A stretch of DNA of 64,000 nt. Origin: Aristolochia californica. Its lineage: Eukaryota > Streptophyta > Magnoliopsida > Piperales > Aristolochiaceae. The stretch is from assembly GCA_029961685.1 (NCBI GenBank), contig JARWKL010000006.1, positions 12,778,748 through 12,842,747 on the forward strand, read 5' to 3'. Shown piece after piece: positions 25,677 to 37,800 of this stretch. A program made the translations under genes and the position numbers. The notes under the pieces were generated by a model. That model was not told the DNA's origin and did no database searches. It worked only from the letters and a program-made list of their open reading frames with translations. Within the stretch, counting starts at the first letter, position 1. Each line of letters starts with the position of its first letter.

Positions 25677-26808
25677 TAAATCTTTGCTACTACCTAGCAA
25701 AACAACAATAGAACCAAAATTAAGCCTAGGAAAACAAAATACCACTTTCGTAGGGAACACGATTGCATTTAGCGTATGCAACAAGCCGTTAAACCCCTAC
25801 TTGACGGTAGTGGACGAGTTGTGTCTCGTGAGGGTTTGCATGGAATTTACCCACAAAATTCATCTAAATCAACAATATAAAAAGAAAACTTAAGAAAATT
25901 TACTCCTCATTAGCATATGACTAACACTTAGTATCGTAAAATATCTGAAAATCATCTGAAACCCTGCTCAATTTGAAAACCTGTGTAAAATGTAGCACAT
26001 TATCAATCCAAATACACTCATTGTTACTCCACCTGAACCAATGTGACCCATAAGCAATTACTTCAACAGAACAAAGAGGCAACAAATAACAATAAAATCC
26101 TGGTCACATCACAATTAAGAGAAAATAGTAGAGTAAGCCTGTTGTCTGACAATCTCACAAAAGAAGTATACAAATTTCAATCTTAACCTGCAACTTCTTT
26201 CAACATACAATTCATCATCAAAGTTAAGGAAACTCATTGCTTCCAGATTTAAACTCATTTTTTGCTATTACCAACGCATTTTTGCTATTACCAGCGTAAT
26301 TTTTGTTTCACTGAATACTTTTGGTATTACCACCATTTTGTAATCGTCTTCACTGCACATGTACTTATTTTTAAGTAACAGACTGTTCCGGTGCATGTCC
26401 CTAGGTTTGCCCAGGCTGTTTCTGAGGTTATCTGTCTTTTGCAAGCAAGAGCATTTCCATTTGCATTCATCAAGGAATTTCACTGAGATATAAAAAAGAA
26501 TGAGTTCAAATAGGCATACAAGACTATTCAGACTAACATAGATCAACACTAGATTTACATGTTCTCTGTTGCAAATAAATTCCAATTCTAAGGTAATCGT
26601 AAGTTATCCCACTGAATTATCATGGATCACAACAAATGATATCAGATTTCTAATAGGCATATTCTACACAGTTTTACAAAAAAATCTGAAACACATTTGA
26701 GCAACTTATTTTAACTCTACTAAAGTTAACCACATACTAAGAGGAGTAATTTGAAAACCAAGAACAAAAATCAAAAGAAAATCATTGCTAAGACATAAAA
26801 GAGCGATT

Positions 26809-26834
26809 CCCCCCCCCCCCCCCCCCCCCCCCCC
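26809..26834. repeat. Poly-C tract (26 C) inside the retrotransposon
   Basis: An uninterrupted run of C, i.e. poly-G on the element's sense strand. The flank TCCATAAACCTAAACTTGAC resembles the sequence after the PPT (CCCCCAAACCTAAATC), so this may be an expanded PPT-like copy. Confidence 0.9.
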
Positions 26835-27008
26835 TCCATAAACCTAAACTTGACATTGTCCTCAATGGGGAAAAGTTAAAACACCAGAACGACTACAAAA
26901 AGGAATAACATCTAAAGAATAATAAAACTCATGGAAACCACATGCTCCATTGGCACACAAGAAGTAAAGTGAAGCCAAACAGTGCAAGGAAAAGAGATAT
27001 CAACAAAC

Positions 27009-27020
27009 ACCCCCAAACCT
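27009..27020 (-). other. Internal PPT-like tract
   Basis: The minus strand reads AGGTTTGGGGGT, nearly the same as the true PPT at 25,665-25,676. It could be a second priming site or the remnant of a duplicated 3' region. Nearby text (CATGACACATCCTCAAACAA) resembles the sequence downstream of PPTs in related elements. Confidence 0.6.
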
Positions 27021-27839
27021 AGAGCATGACACATCCTCAAACAAACCAACTAACAATCACTAAAATATCTGATTTACTAGACGATTTATTGCTGGCCTTA
27101 ACGTCGGTTCTGGTGCCAGTCTTCTCGTCTAGTAGCTACTACTCTAGTTGACTCATAGCTTAGCTAGTTATACTCCAGTAGAGTGAGGGTTAAGCTCCCT
27201 CAGGGTTCCTAAATCCATAGGTGGGACCATATGTGTTTGGTCATCAACAATAATACCGAAGAGTCAATAACGACCCCCAGGAATGATACATAGTCTCCCT
27301 CAAAGAAGGTTTACTCGTATCAGCCGTACCGGTAGGTAATCATCCGTAGATGAAACCGCTATCCCACATCACACTTTGAAGAAATCTCCGTGTGACTGGC
27401 CACTGAAGGCAGTAGGAATCACGCGTTGAACACAAGTCCATGAGTTACTCACCATAAGGTTTTCATTCAATACTTCAAGATCAAACTGGTCAATTCCAGA
27501 ACGGTTGTTTGAGTATAGACCTCTCAAACTAGGGACCAAAAGTCTGGTCATCGACTACCGGAACCATTTATGCTCTCAGCCGGCAAGAGAGTACCCCGAG
27601 TCCATGTCGGGGCCAGCATCGCCGGGGGACCTCCAATCAATCAAGACTAGAGTACACCAAAGGTTATCCCAATAAGAATGAATAAGCCAAAAATAAAAAC
27701 TGTAATGTACAAAGGGATAGAAACGTGGAGGTTTCCCACATTGTGCTAAGTTTATAGTCGTAAGCAAGACTCTGACACAGTCAAGATGAATGGATAGGTT
27801 CCTCCAAGAAAATCACCATCACCTCCTCCAGTGTGGGGA

Positions 27840-28280
27840 CATTCTCACGATACGGTTTGAGCCTCTAACCGTTAACTTTGAAGATCGACCTATCTCAGTG
27901 ATTGCGGATCTTCAACAGTGCCATGAGGAAACACCTGTGTAACCTCAAATGGACTGGACCACCTGGATCTCAGCTTCCGTGGAAACAAATGCAATTGTGA
28001 GTTATAAAGCAAAACATTCTACCAACAGTAAAAGACTTGCGAAAAATAGATTTATCATGTAAAAGCTTTGTTCGCTCCTTGTACAGTTTGGCATTCTCAT
28101 AAGCATCATGACGTATCCTCCAACTCATTCAATTGCAATTTCCTCTCCCCAGCCGCTTGAGCCAAAGCAATATTCAAAGCCTTAATGGCCCAATAAGCTC
28201 TATGCTCAAGTTCAACAGGTAGATGACATGCTTTGTTGAACACTAGGCCACATGGAGACATCCCAATAGGAGTCTTAAGC
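27840..28280 (-). pseudogene. Integrase C-terminal remnant, Tat/Athila-type gypsy
   Basis: Read on the minus strand from 28,280, the translation begins [14 protein letters not shown] and continues [18 protein letters not shown] and [10 protein letters not shown], which is the conserved stretch after the integrase catalytic core in plant Tat/Athila elements. After ELED the frame shifts by one base (DAYENAKLYKER, LLHDKSIF). A second shift restores [18 protein letters not shown] and VFPHGTVE. A third stretch reads FKVNG, a stop codon, then RLKPYR. There are thus at least two frameshifts and a stop codon (seen directly), so no functional protein is made. The HHCC zinc finger and D,D-35-E core are absent. 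The remnant's closeness to the PBS shows that the 5' coding region was deleted in one piece. Confidence 0.88.
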
Positions 28281-28342
28281 AAGTTTTTTTTTATCCTAAC
28301 CTAAGACCATGGAGAACAAAGAAATACACTTAATACATGCCT

Positions 28343-28359
28343 CCCCGGCAACAGCGCCA
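28343..28359 (-). promoter_or_regulatory. Primer-binding site for tRNA-Asp
   Basis: On the plus strand this reads CCCCGGCAACAGCGCCA, which matches the 3' end of plant tRNA-Asp(GUC), including CCA, at 16 of 17 positions. Its complement on the minus strand is therefore the PBS, six bases inside the LTR boundary. It fixes the element's orientation and fits the Tat/Athila group. It is not a tRNA gene: the rest of the tRNA is absent. Confidence 0.92.
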
Positions 28360-28365
28360 AAAAAT

Positions 28366-29890
28366 TGATGTGAAATTTAATTACGTCGGGTTTTATACCT
28401 CGCAAGCGTACGGATTGTTCATGTAATCTAGCAGGAAGCGAGGGTCATATCCACAAGGAGGACTAAATTTTGTGTATTCTTCAGTCAACTAGCCTAACCA
28501 AATATGATAAATTAATCTGAACTAAACATTAATTATATCCTAAATTATCAAGCAATAATCTAATTAATTACTTGCACAACAGGAAATGTCAACTCTGGAT
28601 TTTATCGTGATTCGTGCCTCTCTCGAGCGCCACGTAACCACGAATTTGGTTTCTCAATCCTTGCGTCTAGCCCCTCTCAGGTGCCTAGAGTTAATGACAG
28701 AGATCGGATTACAATAAAATGTAGAGAATCAATTTGCTATTGTGATGATGCTAAAACTATCAACTCTGGATTTTACCGTGATTCGAGCCTCTCTCAAGCG
28801 CCACGAATCCGGATTCTCAATCCTTGCGTCTAGCCCCTCTCGGGCGCATAGAGTGAAAGACAGAAATTGGATTAAAATACCAAAATCCAACCTAAATTAC
28901 AATCCTACCCTAACTAGCTAATTTAATCAAATATACGAAAAACAAATATTCCTTAAACATTAATTATCAAATCAAATTTAATAAACATTCAAAACCTAAG
29001 TTCAAACTATAGGAAAATTAAATTACAAAATGATGGATTCTCCTCTTCTCCTTCCTCTCGCTCAGGCAACACAGGTTCGTTCTCACGGGTGCTGCAATTT
29101 CCCGAAATTGATGGCTTCGGGTTGCAAGAGTGAGTGGCCGGAGGTAGAGACGACGCCGGCGAAGAGGGATAGAAACCCACGGATGGAGGTGGTGCGGCGG
29201 ATGATGGAATGGTGCCGAAATCCTCTGACCGGCTGTCTCGAGTCTCGGTCAGAGTCAAAATAGCTTTGGAAATTGCCGGAAATGGGTAATTGACACCGAA
29301 GGATGGTCGGAATGCAGAATCGGCGCCAGAGGAGCTCACTCGGTCACCTCTCGGCCTGGCGAGTAGAGAATGGCAGTGTCGAACTCGCCGCAATGGAGAC
29401 TCTCTCGAGCTCTCCTCGGGTCTGTTCTCGGTTGTCAAATGGTGGTGGACGACGGTGACAAACGCCGTTTTGAGGGAGCCCTCTCGGGTCTCCCCTCCGA
29501 ACAGTCGGTGGCCTCCCCTAATTCTCTCTTCTTTTCGGTCAACGGCCCCCCTATTTTTCCCCTCGAGCTCCCTTTTTCTTTCAAAACACCGTTACCCTAA
29601 AAATCTCTCCCTTTCACTAATGGCATTTTGGTAAATATCTCCTTCTCCACCAAAATTCCCCTGAAATTCCATAATTGAATCCTTAAAAATCACTTCAGGA
29701 AGAAATAAACCCTAAAAGCAATGAAATATAATACAGGAGAGAAAAATAGGCAATATAGACAGTGATTAATACCAAATTCAATAAATGCACGTTTCATTTG
29801 AAAACCGATAAACACCCACCTATAACACAATTATAAGGGCTATTCTATTATAATTAACCTAGTTCTCATGTCAGAATCTGGCATCTATCA
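28366..29890 (-). repeat. LTR of the retrotransposon (5' LTR by element orientation, long form)
   Basis: Length 1,525 bp, from TGATGTGAAATTTAATTACG to GCATCTATCA. It aligns to the left LTR throughout, but carries an imperfect internal duplication: a unit starting GTCAACTCTGGATTTTATCG at about 28,587 is repeated from about 28,758 (TCAACTCTGGATTTTACCG). The GC-rich stretch lies at about 29,040-29,570. As the 5' LTR it would hold the promoter, but I could not place a convincing TATA box. Differences from the left LTR include many C/T and G/A changes, consistent with decay of methylated cytosines. Confidence 0.93.
28587..28885. repeat. Imperfect tandem duplication inside the right LTR
   Basis: Two diverged units of about 150 bp, each running from TCAACTCTGGATTTTA through CTCTCTC(G/A)AGCGCCACG and CTCAATCCTTGCGTCTAGCC to an AGAGTBAATGACAGA/AGAGTGAAAGACAGA-type segment. 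Between them is a 45-bp stretch, GTAGAGAATCAATTTGC onward, that the other LTR lacks. The single unit in the left LTR looks like unit 1 on its left side (GCGCCACGTAACCA) and unit 2 on its right side (CATAGAGTGAAAGACAG). Confidence 0.85.
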
Positions 29891-29895
29891 TTGAC
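29891..29895. repeat. Target-site duplication, right (TTGAC)
   Basis: Perfect copy of the left TTGAC directly after the terminal CA of the right LTR. The satellite then continues in register with TCCCAAACC. The perfect match shows this was one integration event and not a rearranged fragment. Confidence 0.95.
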
Positions 29896-32199
29896 TCCCA
29901 AACCAAAAGTTATTTCTAAGAAAAATTGTAGCCGTTACACATCATTAATTGATGAAAACATTTACGATGATCTATGATTGTTAGGTCCGATTTTTGTCAA
30001 ATTGGAAAAAAGTGGGTTGTTTGGCTCTGGTAAATATCCCACTACACCTTAACTTGAAAATTCAATTTTTTCTCCTCCTTGAATTTTTTGGATTATCAGG
30101 TCATTTGCATCTTCATCATGTTTCAGGCATGCATATCCACCACATTTAAAACATGTTAGGATCAATTAGAAATTTCTTTCTTATAAAATTCCACCAAGCT
30201 ATTAGGGGTTGTAATAGTGGAATTTCCCAAACATGGATAACAAAACTTTGGTGTTCATTTTTAGTGCATGAAATAATTTTATTCACTTACATTTATTATA
30301 GTTTTCAATTTTTAGCATACGTAACTCTAAAATTTTAATTTTTTTGTGATTAATTTTCCTTATCTTTTTGTTTACGAGAAAAATGGGAGAGTGAAAACTC
30401 AAGTTTGGATTTAAAAAAATATTCTACTTCCAAAATGGAAATGTACAAATGCCGAGAGAGATAATTCCAAAAAGTATCTGTGATTTTTCAGGATTGTAAA
30501 CTCTTTAGTTTTTTTATATATTGGGTTTTGCAATAAGCTGAAGAGGGGGGGGGAGAGGCATTTCTAACTGAGTGTTGACTCTAAAACCATAAGTCATTTC
30601 TAAAAAAAATTAAAGCCGTTACACATCTGCAATCGATCAAAACATTTACGATGATCTATGATTTTAAGGTCCACTTTTTGTAAAATAGGGAAAAAGTGGG
30701 TTGTTTGGCTTTGGTAATTATCCCACTGCAAGTTAACTTGAGAATTAATTTTTTCTAATCCTTGAAATTTTCGGCTCATAAGGTCATTTGCATCTTCAGC
30801 ATGTTTCTGGAATGCATATCAACCACATTTAAAACATGTTTGGATCAATTAGAAATCTCATTCTTATAAAATTCCACCAAGCTATTACGGGTTGTACTCG
30901 TGGAATTTCCTAAACATGGATAAAAAAACTTTGGTGATCATTTTTAGTGTGTGAAATAATTTTCTTCACTAAAATTTATTATAGCTTTCAATTTTTTTGC
31001 ATACATGAACTCTAAATTTTAATTTTGTTGTGATCTATTTGCCTTACTTTTTGTTTACGAGAAAAATGGGAGAGTGAAAACTCAAGCTTTGATTTGAAAA
31101 AAAATTGAATATCCAAAATGGAAATGCACAAATGCTGAAAGAGATAATTCCAAAAAGAATCTGTAATTTTTCTGATTTTAAACTCTTTTAGTTTTTTAAA
31201 TATTGGGTTTTACAATCATCGGAAGAGGGGGGTGGGGGCGAGGCGTTTTTAATTGAGTGTTGACTCCCAAACCATAAGTCTTTTCTAACAAAAATTATAG
31301 CCGTTACACAACATTAATAGATCAAAACATTTACGATGATCTATGATTGTTAGGTCCGCTTTTTGTAAAATAGGTAAAAAGTGGTTTGTTTGGCTCTAGT
31401 AAATATCCCACCGCACGTTAACTTGAGAATTTAGTTTTTTCTACTCCTTGAAATTTTTGAATCATTATGTCATTTGCATCTTCAACATGTTTCAGGCATG
31501 TATATCCACCACATTTAAAACATGTTAGGATCAAATAGAAATCTCTTTCTTATAAAATTCCACCAAGCAATAAGGGGTTGTACTAGTGGAATTTCCCAAA
31601 CATGGATAACAAAACATTGGTGTTCATTTTTAGTGCATAAAATAATTTTGTTCACTTACATTTGTTTTAGTTATCAATCTTTTGCATACATAAACTCTAA
31701 AATTTTCTTTTTGTTATGATCTATTTGCCTTATCTTTTTGTTTACGAGAAAAATGGGAGAGAGAAAACTCAAGTTTTGATATGAAAAAAAATTGAACATC
31801 TAAAATGGAAATGCACAAATGGTGAGAGAGATAATTCCAAAAAGTATCTACGACTTTTAGGATTATAAACTCTTCTAGTTTTTTAAATATTGGGTTTTGC
31901 AATCATCGGAAGAGGGGGCGAGGCATTTTTAATAGTGTGTTGACTCCAAAACCATAAGTCCTTTCTAACAAAAATTATAGCCGTTACACATCATTAATCG
32001 ATCAAAAAATTTACGATTATATATGATTGTTAGGACCATTCTTGTAAAATAGGCAAAAAGTGGTTTGTTTGGCTTTAGTAAATATCCCACCTCACGTTAA
32101 CTTGAGAATTTAATTTTTTCTAGTCCTTGAAATTTTTGGATGATTAGGTCATTTGCATCTTCAACATGTTTGAGGCATGCATATCAACCACATTTAAAA

Positions 32200-33500
32200 C
32201 ATGTTAGGATATGTTAGAAATCTCTTTCTTATAAAATTCCACCAAGCTATCAGGGGTTGTACTAGTGGAATTTGCAAAACATGGATAACAAAACTTTGGT
32301 GTTCATTTTTAGTGCATGAAATAATTTTATACACTTACATTTATTATAGTTTTATATTTTATCCATTCATAAACTCTAAAATTTTCATTTTTTTGTGATC
32401 TATTTGCCTTATCTTTTGGTTTACGAGGAAAAAAGGTAGAGTGTAAATTCAAATTTGGATTTGAAAAAAATATTAAACATCCAAAATGGAAATGCAAAAA
32501 TGCTGAGAGAGATAATTCCAAAAAGTGTCTGTGATTTTTAAGGATTGTAAACTCTTTTAGCTTTTTATATATTGGGTTTTGCAATCATCGAAAGAAGGGG
32601 CCGAGGAATTTTTAACTGAGTGTTGACTCCCAAACCATAAGTCTTTTCTAACAAAAATTATAGCCGTTACACATTATTAATCAATCAAAATATTTACGAT
32701 GACCTATGATTGTTAGGTCCGCTTTTTGTAAAATAGGCAAAAAGAGGGTTGTTTGGCTCATGTAAATATCCCACCACACGTTAAATTGAGAATTTTATTT
32801 TTTCTACTCCTTTAAATTTTTGGATCATTAGGTCATTTGCATCATCATCATATTTCAAGAATGCATATCCACCACATTTAAAACATGTTAAGATCATTTA
32901 GAAATCTCTTTCTTATAAAATTCCACCAAGCTATTAGGGGTTGTACTAGTGGAATTTCCAATACTTGGATAACAAAAATTTGGTGTTAATTTTTAGTGCG
33001 TTAAATAATTTTCTTCACTTAAATTTATTTGAGTTTTCAATTTTTTGCAAACATAAGCTCTAAAATTTTTATTTTGTTGTGATATGTTTTCCTTCTCTTT
33101 TTGTTTATGAGAAAAAAAGAAGAGTGAAAACACAAGTTTGGATTTGAAAAAAAATTGAACATCAAAATTGAAATGTACAAATGCTGAGAGAGATAATTAC
33201 AAAATAAATCTGTGATTTTTAAGTATTGTAAGCTCTTTTAATTTTTTATATATTAGGTTTCACAATCATCAGAAGAGGGGGGAGAGGCATTTTTAACTGA
33301 GTGTTGACTCCCAAACCATAAGCCATTTCAAACAAACATAATAGCCGTTACACATCATTAATCAATCAAAACATTTACGATGATCTATCGTTGTTAGGTC
33401 CTTTTTTTGTAAAATAGGCACAAAGTGGGTTGTTTGGCTCTGGTAAATATCCCACCGCACGTTAACTGGAGAATTTAACTTTTCCTACTCCTTGAAATTT
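32200..33500 (+). repeat. Higher-order repeat, dimer copy A
   Basis: Two consecutive monomers whose private variants recur about 1,360 bp downstream. These include AAGCTATCAGGGGTTG (32,245 and 33,610), TTTTGGTTTACGAG with AGAGTGTAAATTCAAATTTG (about 32,415 and 33,780), GAAGAAGGGGCCGAGGAATT (32,592 and 33,957), CATATTTCAAG in the landmark region (32,850 and 34,215), GATATGTTTTCCTTCTC (33,082 and 34,447), CCATTTCAAACAAACAT (33,324 and 34,689) and ACTGGAGAATTTAACTTTTC (33,464 and 34,830). Confidence 0.85.
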
Positions 33501-33559
33501 TTGGATCAATAGGTCATTTGCATCTTCAACATGTTTCAGGCATGCATATCCACCACATT

Positions 33560-34860
33560 TAAAACATGTTAGGATCAATTAGAAATCTCTTTCTTATAAA
33601 ATTCCACCAAGCTATCAGGGGTTGTACTAGTGGAATTTCCAAAACATGGATAACTAAACTTTGGTGTTCATTTTTTGTGCATGAAATAATTTTCTTCACT
33701 TAAATTTATTATAGTTTTCAATTTTATCCATTCATAAACTCTAAAATTTTCATTTTTTTGTGATCTATTTGCCTTATCTTTTGGTTTACGAGAAAAAAGG
33801 CAGAGTGTAAATTCAAATTTGGATTTGAAAAAAAAATTAAACATCCAAAATGGAAATGCAAAAATGCTGAGAGAGATAATTCCAAAAAGTATCTGTGATT
33901 TTTAAGGATTGTAAACTCTTTTAGTTTTTTATATATTGGGTTTTGCAATCATCGAAAGAAGGGGCCGAGGAATTTTTAACTGAGTGTTGACTCCCAAACC
34001 ATAAGTCTTTTCTAACAAAAATTATAGCTGTTACACATTATTAATCGATCAAAATATTTATGATGATCTATGATTGTTAGGTCAGCTTTTTGTAAAATAG
34101 GCAAAAAGAGGGTTGTTTAGCTCATGTAAATATCCCACCGCACGTTAAATTGAGAATTTTATTTTTTCTACTCGCTTAAATTTTTGGATCATTAGGTCAT
34201 TTGCATCCTCATCATATTTCAAGCATGCATATCCACCACATTTAAAACATGTTAAGATCGTTTAGAAATCTCTTTCTTATAAAATTCCTCCAGGATAGTA
34301 GGGGTTGTACTAGTGGAATTTCCAATACTTGGATAACAAAACTTTGGTGTTAATTTTTAGTGCGTTAAATAATTTTCTTGACTTAAATTTATTTGAGTTT
34401 TCAAATTTTTTTGCAAACATAAACTCTAAAATTTTTATTTTGTTGTGATATGTTTTCCTTCTCTTTTTGTTTACGAGAAAAAAAGAAGAGTGAAAACACA
34501 AGTTTGGATTTGAAAAAAAATTGAACATCAAAATTGAAATGTACAAATGCTGAGAGAGATAATTAAAAAATAAATTTTTGATTTTTGAGGATTGTAAGCT
34601 CTTTTAATTTTTTACATATTAGGTTTCAAAATCATCAGAAGAGTGGGGAGAGGCATTTTTAACTGAGTGTTGACTCCCAAACCATAAGCCATTTCAAACA
34701 AACATTATAGCCATTACACATCATTAATCAATCAAAAAAATTACGATGATCTATCATTCTAAGGTCCCTTTTTTGTAAAATAGGCAAAAAGTCGGTTGTT
34801 TGGCTCTGGTAAATATCCCACCGCACATTAACTGGAGAATTTAACTTTTCCTACTCCTTG
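33560..34860 (+). repeat. Higher-order repeat, dimer copy B
   Basis: Tandem partner of 32,200-33,500. The seven or more private variants of copy A appear here in the same order at a constant offset of about 1,360 bp, i.e. two monomers. By eye this is among the least diverged block duplications in the window, which suggests a comparatively recent unequal exchange. Confidence 0.85.
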
Positions 34861-37800
34861 AAATTTTGGATCATTAGGTCATTTGCATCTTCAACATGTT
34901 TCAGGCATGCATATCCACCACATTTAAAACATGTTAGGATCAATTAGAAATCTCTTTCTTATAAAATTCCACCAACCTATTAGGGGTTGTACTAGTGAAA
35001 TTTCCCAAACATGGATACCAAAACTTTGGTGTTCATTTTTAGTGTTTTAAATAATTTTCTTCACTAACAATGATTGAAGTTTTGAATTTTTTGCATACTT
35101 AAACTCTAAAATTTTCATTTTTTTGTGATCGATTTTCCTTATCTTTTTGTTTACGAGCAAAAGGAGAGTGAAAACTCCAGTTTGGTTTTGAAAAAATATT
35201 GAACATCCAAAAATAAAATGCACAAATGCTGAGAGAGATAATTGCAAAAAGAATCTGGGATTTTTAAGGAATATAAACTCTTTGAATTATTTATATATTG
35301 GGTTTAACAATCATCGGAAGAGGGGGGATGAGGCATTTTTAAATGAGTGTTGACTCCCAAACCATAAGTCACTTCTAACAAAAATTATATCCGTTGCACA
35401 TCATTAATTGATGAGAATATTTACGATGATCTATGATTGTCAGGTCCGCTTTTTGTAAAATAGGCAAAAAGCGGTTTGTTTGGCTCTGGTAAATATCTCA
35501 CCGCACGTTAAGTTGAGAATATAATGTTTTCTACTTCTTGAAAATTTTTTATCATTAGATCATTTGCATCTTCAACATGTTTCAGGCATGCATATCCACC
35601 ACATATAAAACATGTTAGGATCAATTAGAAATCTCATTCTTATAAAATTCCACCAAGCTATTAAGGGATGTGCTAGTGGAATTTCCAAAACATGGATAAC
35701 AAAACTTTGGTGTTCATTTTTAGTGCCTGAAATAATTTTCTTCACTTACCTTTGTTATAGTTTTCAATATTTTTCATTCAAAAACACTAAAATTTTAATT
35801 TGGTTGTGATGTATTTTCCTTATCTTTTTGTTTACGAGAAAAATGGGAGAGTGAAAACTCAAGTTTGGTTTTGAAAAAAATTGAACAACGAAAAAGGAAA
35901 TGCACAAATGCTGATAAAGATAATTCCAAAAAGAATCTGTGATTTTTTAAGATTGTAAACTCATTTAGTTTTTTATATATTGGGTTATTTATTTATCGAA
36001 AGTGGGGGGCGAGGCATTTTTAACAAAGTGTTGACTCCCAAATCGTAAGTTATTTCCAACAAAAATGTTAGGCGTTACACTTCATTAATCGATCAAAAAA
36101 TTTACGATGATCTATGATTGTTAGTTCCATTTTTTTGTAAAAAAGGCTAATAATGGGTTGTTTGGCTCTGGTAAATATCCCACCACATGTGAACATTAGA
36201 ATTTAATATTTTCTACTCCTTAAATTTTTTGGATCATTAGGTCATTTGCATCTGCGACATGTTTCAGGCATGCATCTCCATGACATTTAAAACATGTTAG
36301 GATCAATTAGAAATCTCTTTCTTATAAAATTCCACCAAGCTATTCGGGGTTGTACTAGTGGAATATCCCAAACATGGAGAACAAAACTTTTGTGTTCATT
36401 TTTAGTGCGTGAAATAATTTTCTTTGCTTACATTTATTAGTGTTTTCAATTTTTTTGCATACTTAAACTCTAAAATTTTCATTTTGTTGTGATCTATTTG
36501 TCTTATCTTTTTTGTATTTGAAAAAAAATTTAATTTTTTCTACTCCAAATTTTTGGATCATTAGGACGTTTGCATGTTCAACAAATTTCAGGTATGCATA
36601 TCCTCGACATTTAAAACATGTTAGGATCAATTAGAAATCTCTTTCTTATAAAATTCCACCAAGCTATTATGGGTTGTACTAGTGGAATTTCCCAAACATG
36701 GATAACAAAACTTTGGTGTTCATTTGTAGTGCGTGAAATAATTTTCTTCACTCACATTTATTATAGTTTTCAAAATTTTGCATACATAAACTCTAAAATT
36801 TTTATTTTGTTGTGATCTATTTGCCTTATCTTTTCATTTACGAGAAAAATGGAGAGTGAAAACTCAAGTTTGGATTTGAAAAAAAATTGAACATCCAAAT
36901 TGGAAATGCACAAATGCTGAAAGAGATAATTTCAAAAAGTAACTGTGATTTTATGGATTGTAAACTCTTTTATTTTTTTTTATTTGGGTTTTGCAATCAT
37001 CGAAAGAGGCGGGGAGGTATTTTTAACTGAGTGGTGACTCCCAAACCATACGTCATTTCTAACAAAAATTATAGCCGTTACACATATTTATTCAATAAAA
37101 AACGATGATCTATGATTATTAGGTCCTCTTTTTGAAAAATGTTAAAAAGTGGTTTGTTTGGCTCTGGTAAATATCCCATCGTACGTTAACTAGAGAATTT
37201 AATTTTATCTACTCCATGACTTTTTAGGATCGTCGATTTTTAAGGATTGTAAACTCTTTTAGTTTTTTTATATATTGGGTTTTTTAATCATCGGAAGAGA
37301 AGAGGGGGGGGGGAAGCCGTTTTTAATTGAGTGTTGACTCCCAAATAATAAGTCATTTCTATCAAATATTATAGCCACTACACATCATTCATCGATCAAA
37401 ACATTTACGATGATCTATGAGTGTTAGGTCTGCTTTTTGTAAAATAGGCAAAAAGTGGGTCATTTAGCACTGGTAAATATTCCACCGCACGTTAACTTGA
37501 GAATTTAATTTTTTCTACTCCTTGAAATTTTTGGATCATTAGGTCATTTGCATCATCAACATGTTTCAGGCATGTATATCCACCACATTTAAAACTTGTT
37601 AGGATCGAATTAGAAATCTCTTTCTTGTAAATTTCACCAAGTTATTAGGGGTTGTACTAGTGGAATTTCCTAAACATGAATAACAAAACTTTGGTGTTCA
37701 GTTTTAGTGCGTGAAATAATTTTATTTACTTACATTTATTATAGTTTTCAACTTTTTGCATACATAAACTCTTAAATTTTCATTTTTTGTGATCTATTTG

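Larger units (their letters stand above)
25677..27839 (-). other. Non-coding 3' region of the retrotransposon
   Basis: About 2.2 kb between the integrase remnant and the polypurine tract. The open frames here (at most 105 residues, e.g. 26,268-26,585) match no domain I recognise. Athila elements may carry an env-like frame in this position, but I see none. The region contains a second PPT-like tract (27,009-27,020) and a 26-C run at 26,809-26,834, followed by CATAAACCTAAACTTGACATTGTCCTC, which resembles the sequence just inside the true PPT. Confidence 0.7.
24303..29890 (-). mobile_element. Defective Ty3/gypsy LTR retrotransposon, Tat/Athila-like
   Basis: Complete 5.6-kb element with two LTRs, TGAT...ATCA ends, a 5-bp target duplication, a primer-binding site matching plant tRNA-Asp, and a G-rich polypurine tract. 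The positions of the PBS (next to the right LTR) and PPT (next to the left LTR) place the element on the minus strand, so the right LTR is its 5' LTR. The only recognisable coding part is an integrase C-terminus at about 27,840-28,280, starting within about 80 nt of the PBS. Gag, protease, reverse transcriptase, RNase H and the integrase catalytic core are therefore missing, apparently through one large internal deletion. The element is non-autonomous and its LTRs differ visibly, with many transitions, so the insertion is old. The tRNA-Asp PBS and integrase tail favour the Tat/Athila group; Athila is the likelier assignment but not proven. Confidence 0.93.

Noticed and set aside
26268..26585. 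105-residue open frame as an env-like gene of the retrotransposon
   Set aside because: Position would suit an Athila env-like frame, but it is far too short, with no signal peptide or transmembrane pattern that I can argue for.
28343..28359. tRNA-Asp gene fragment
   Set aside because: Only the 3' end of the tRNA matches and it sits six bases from an LTR, so it is a primer-binding site.
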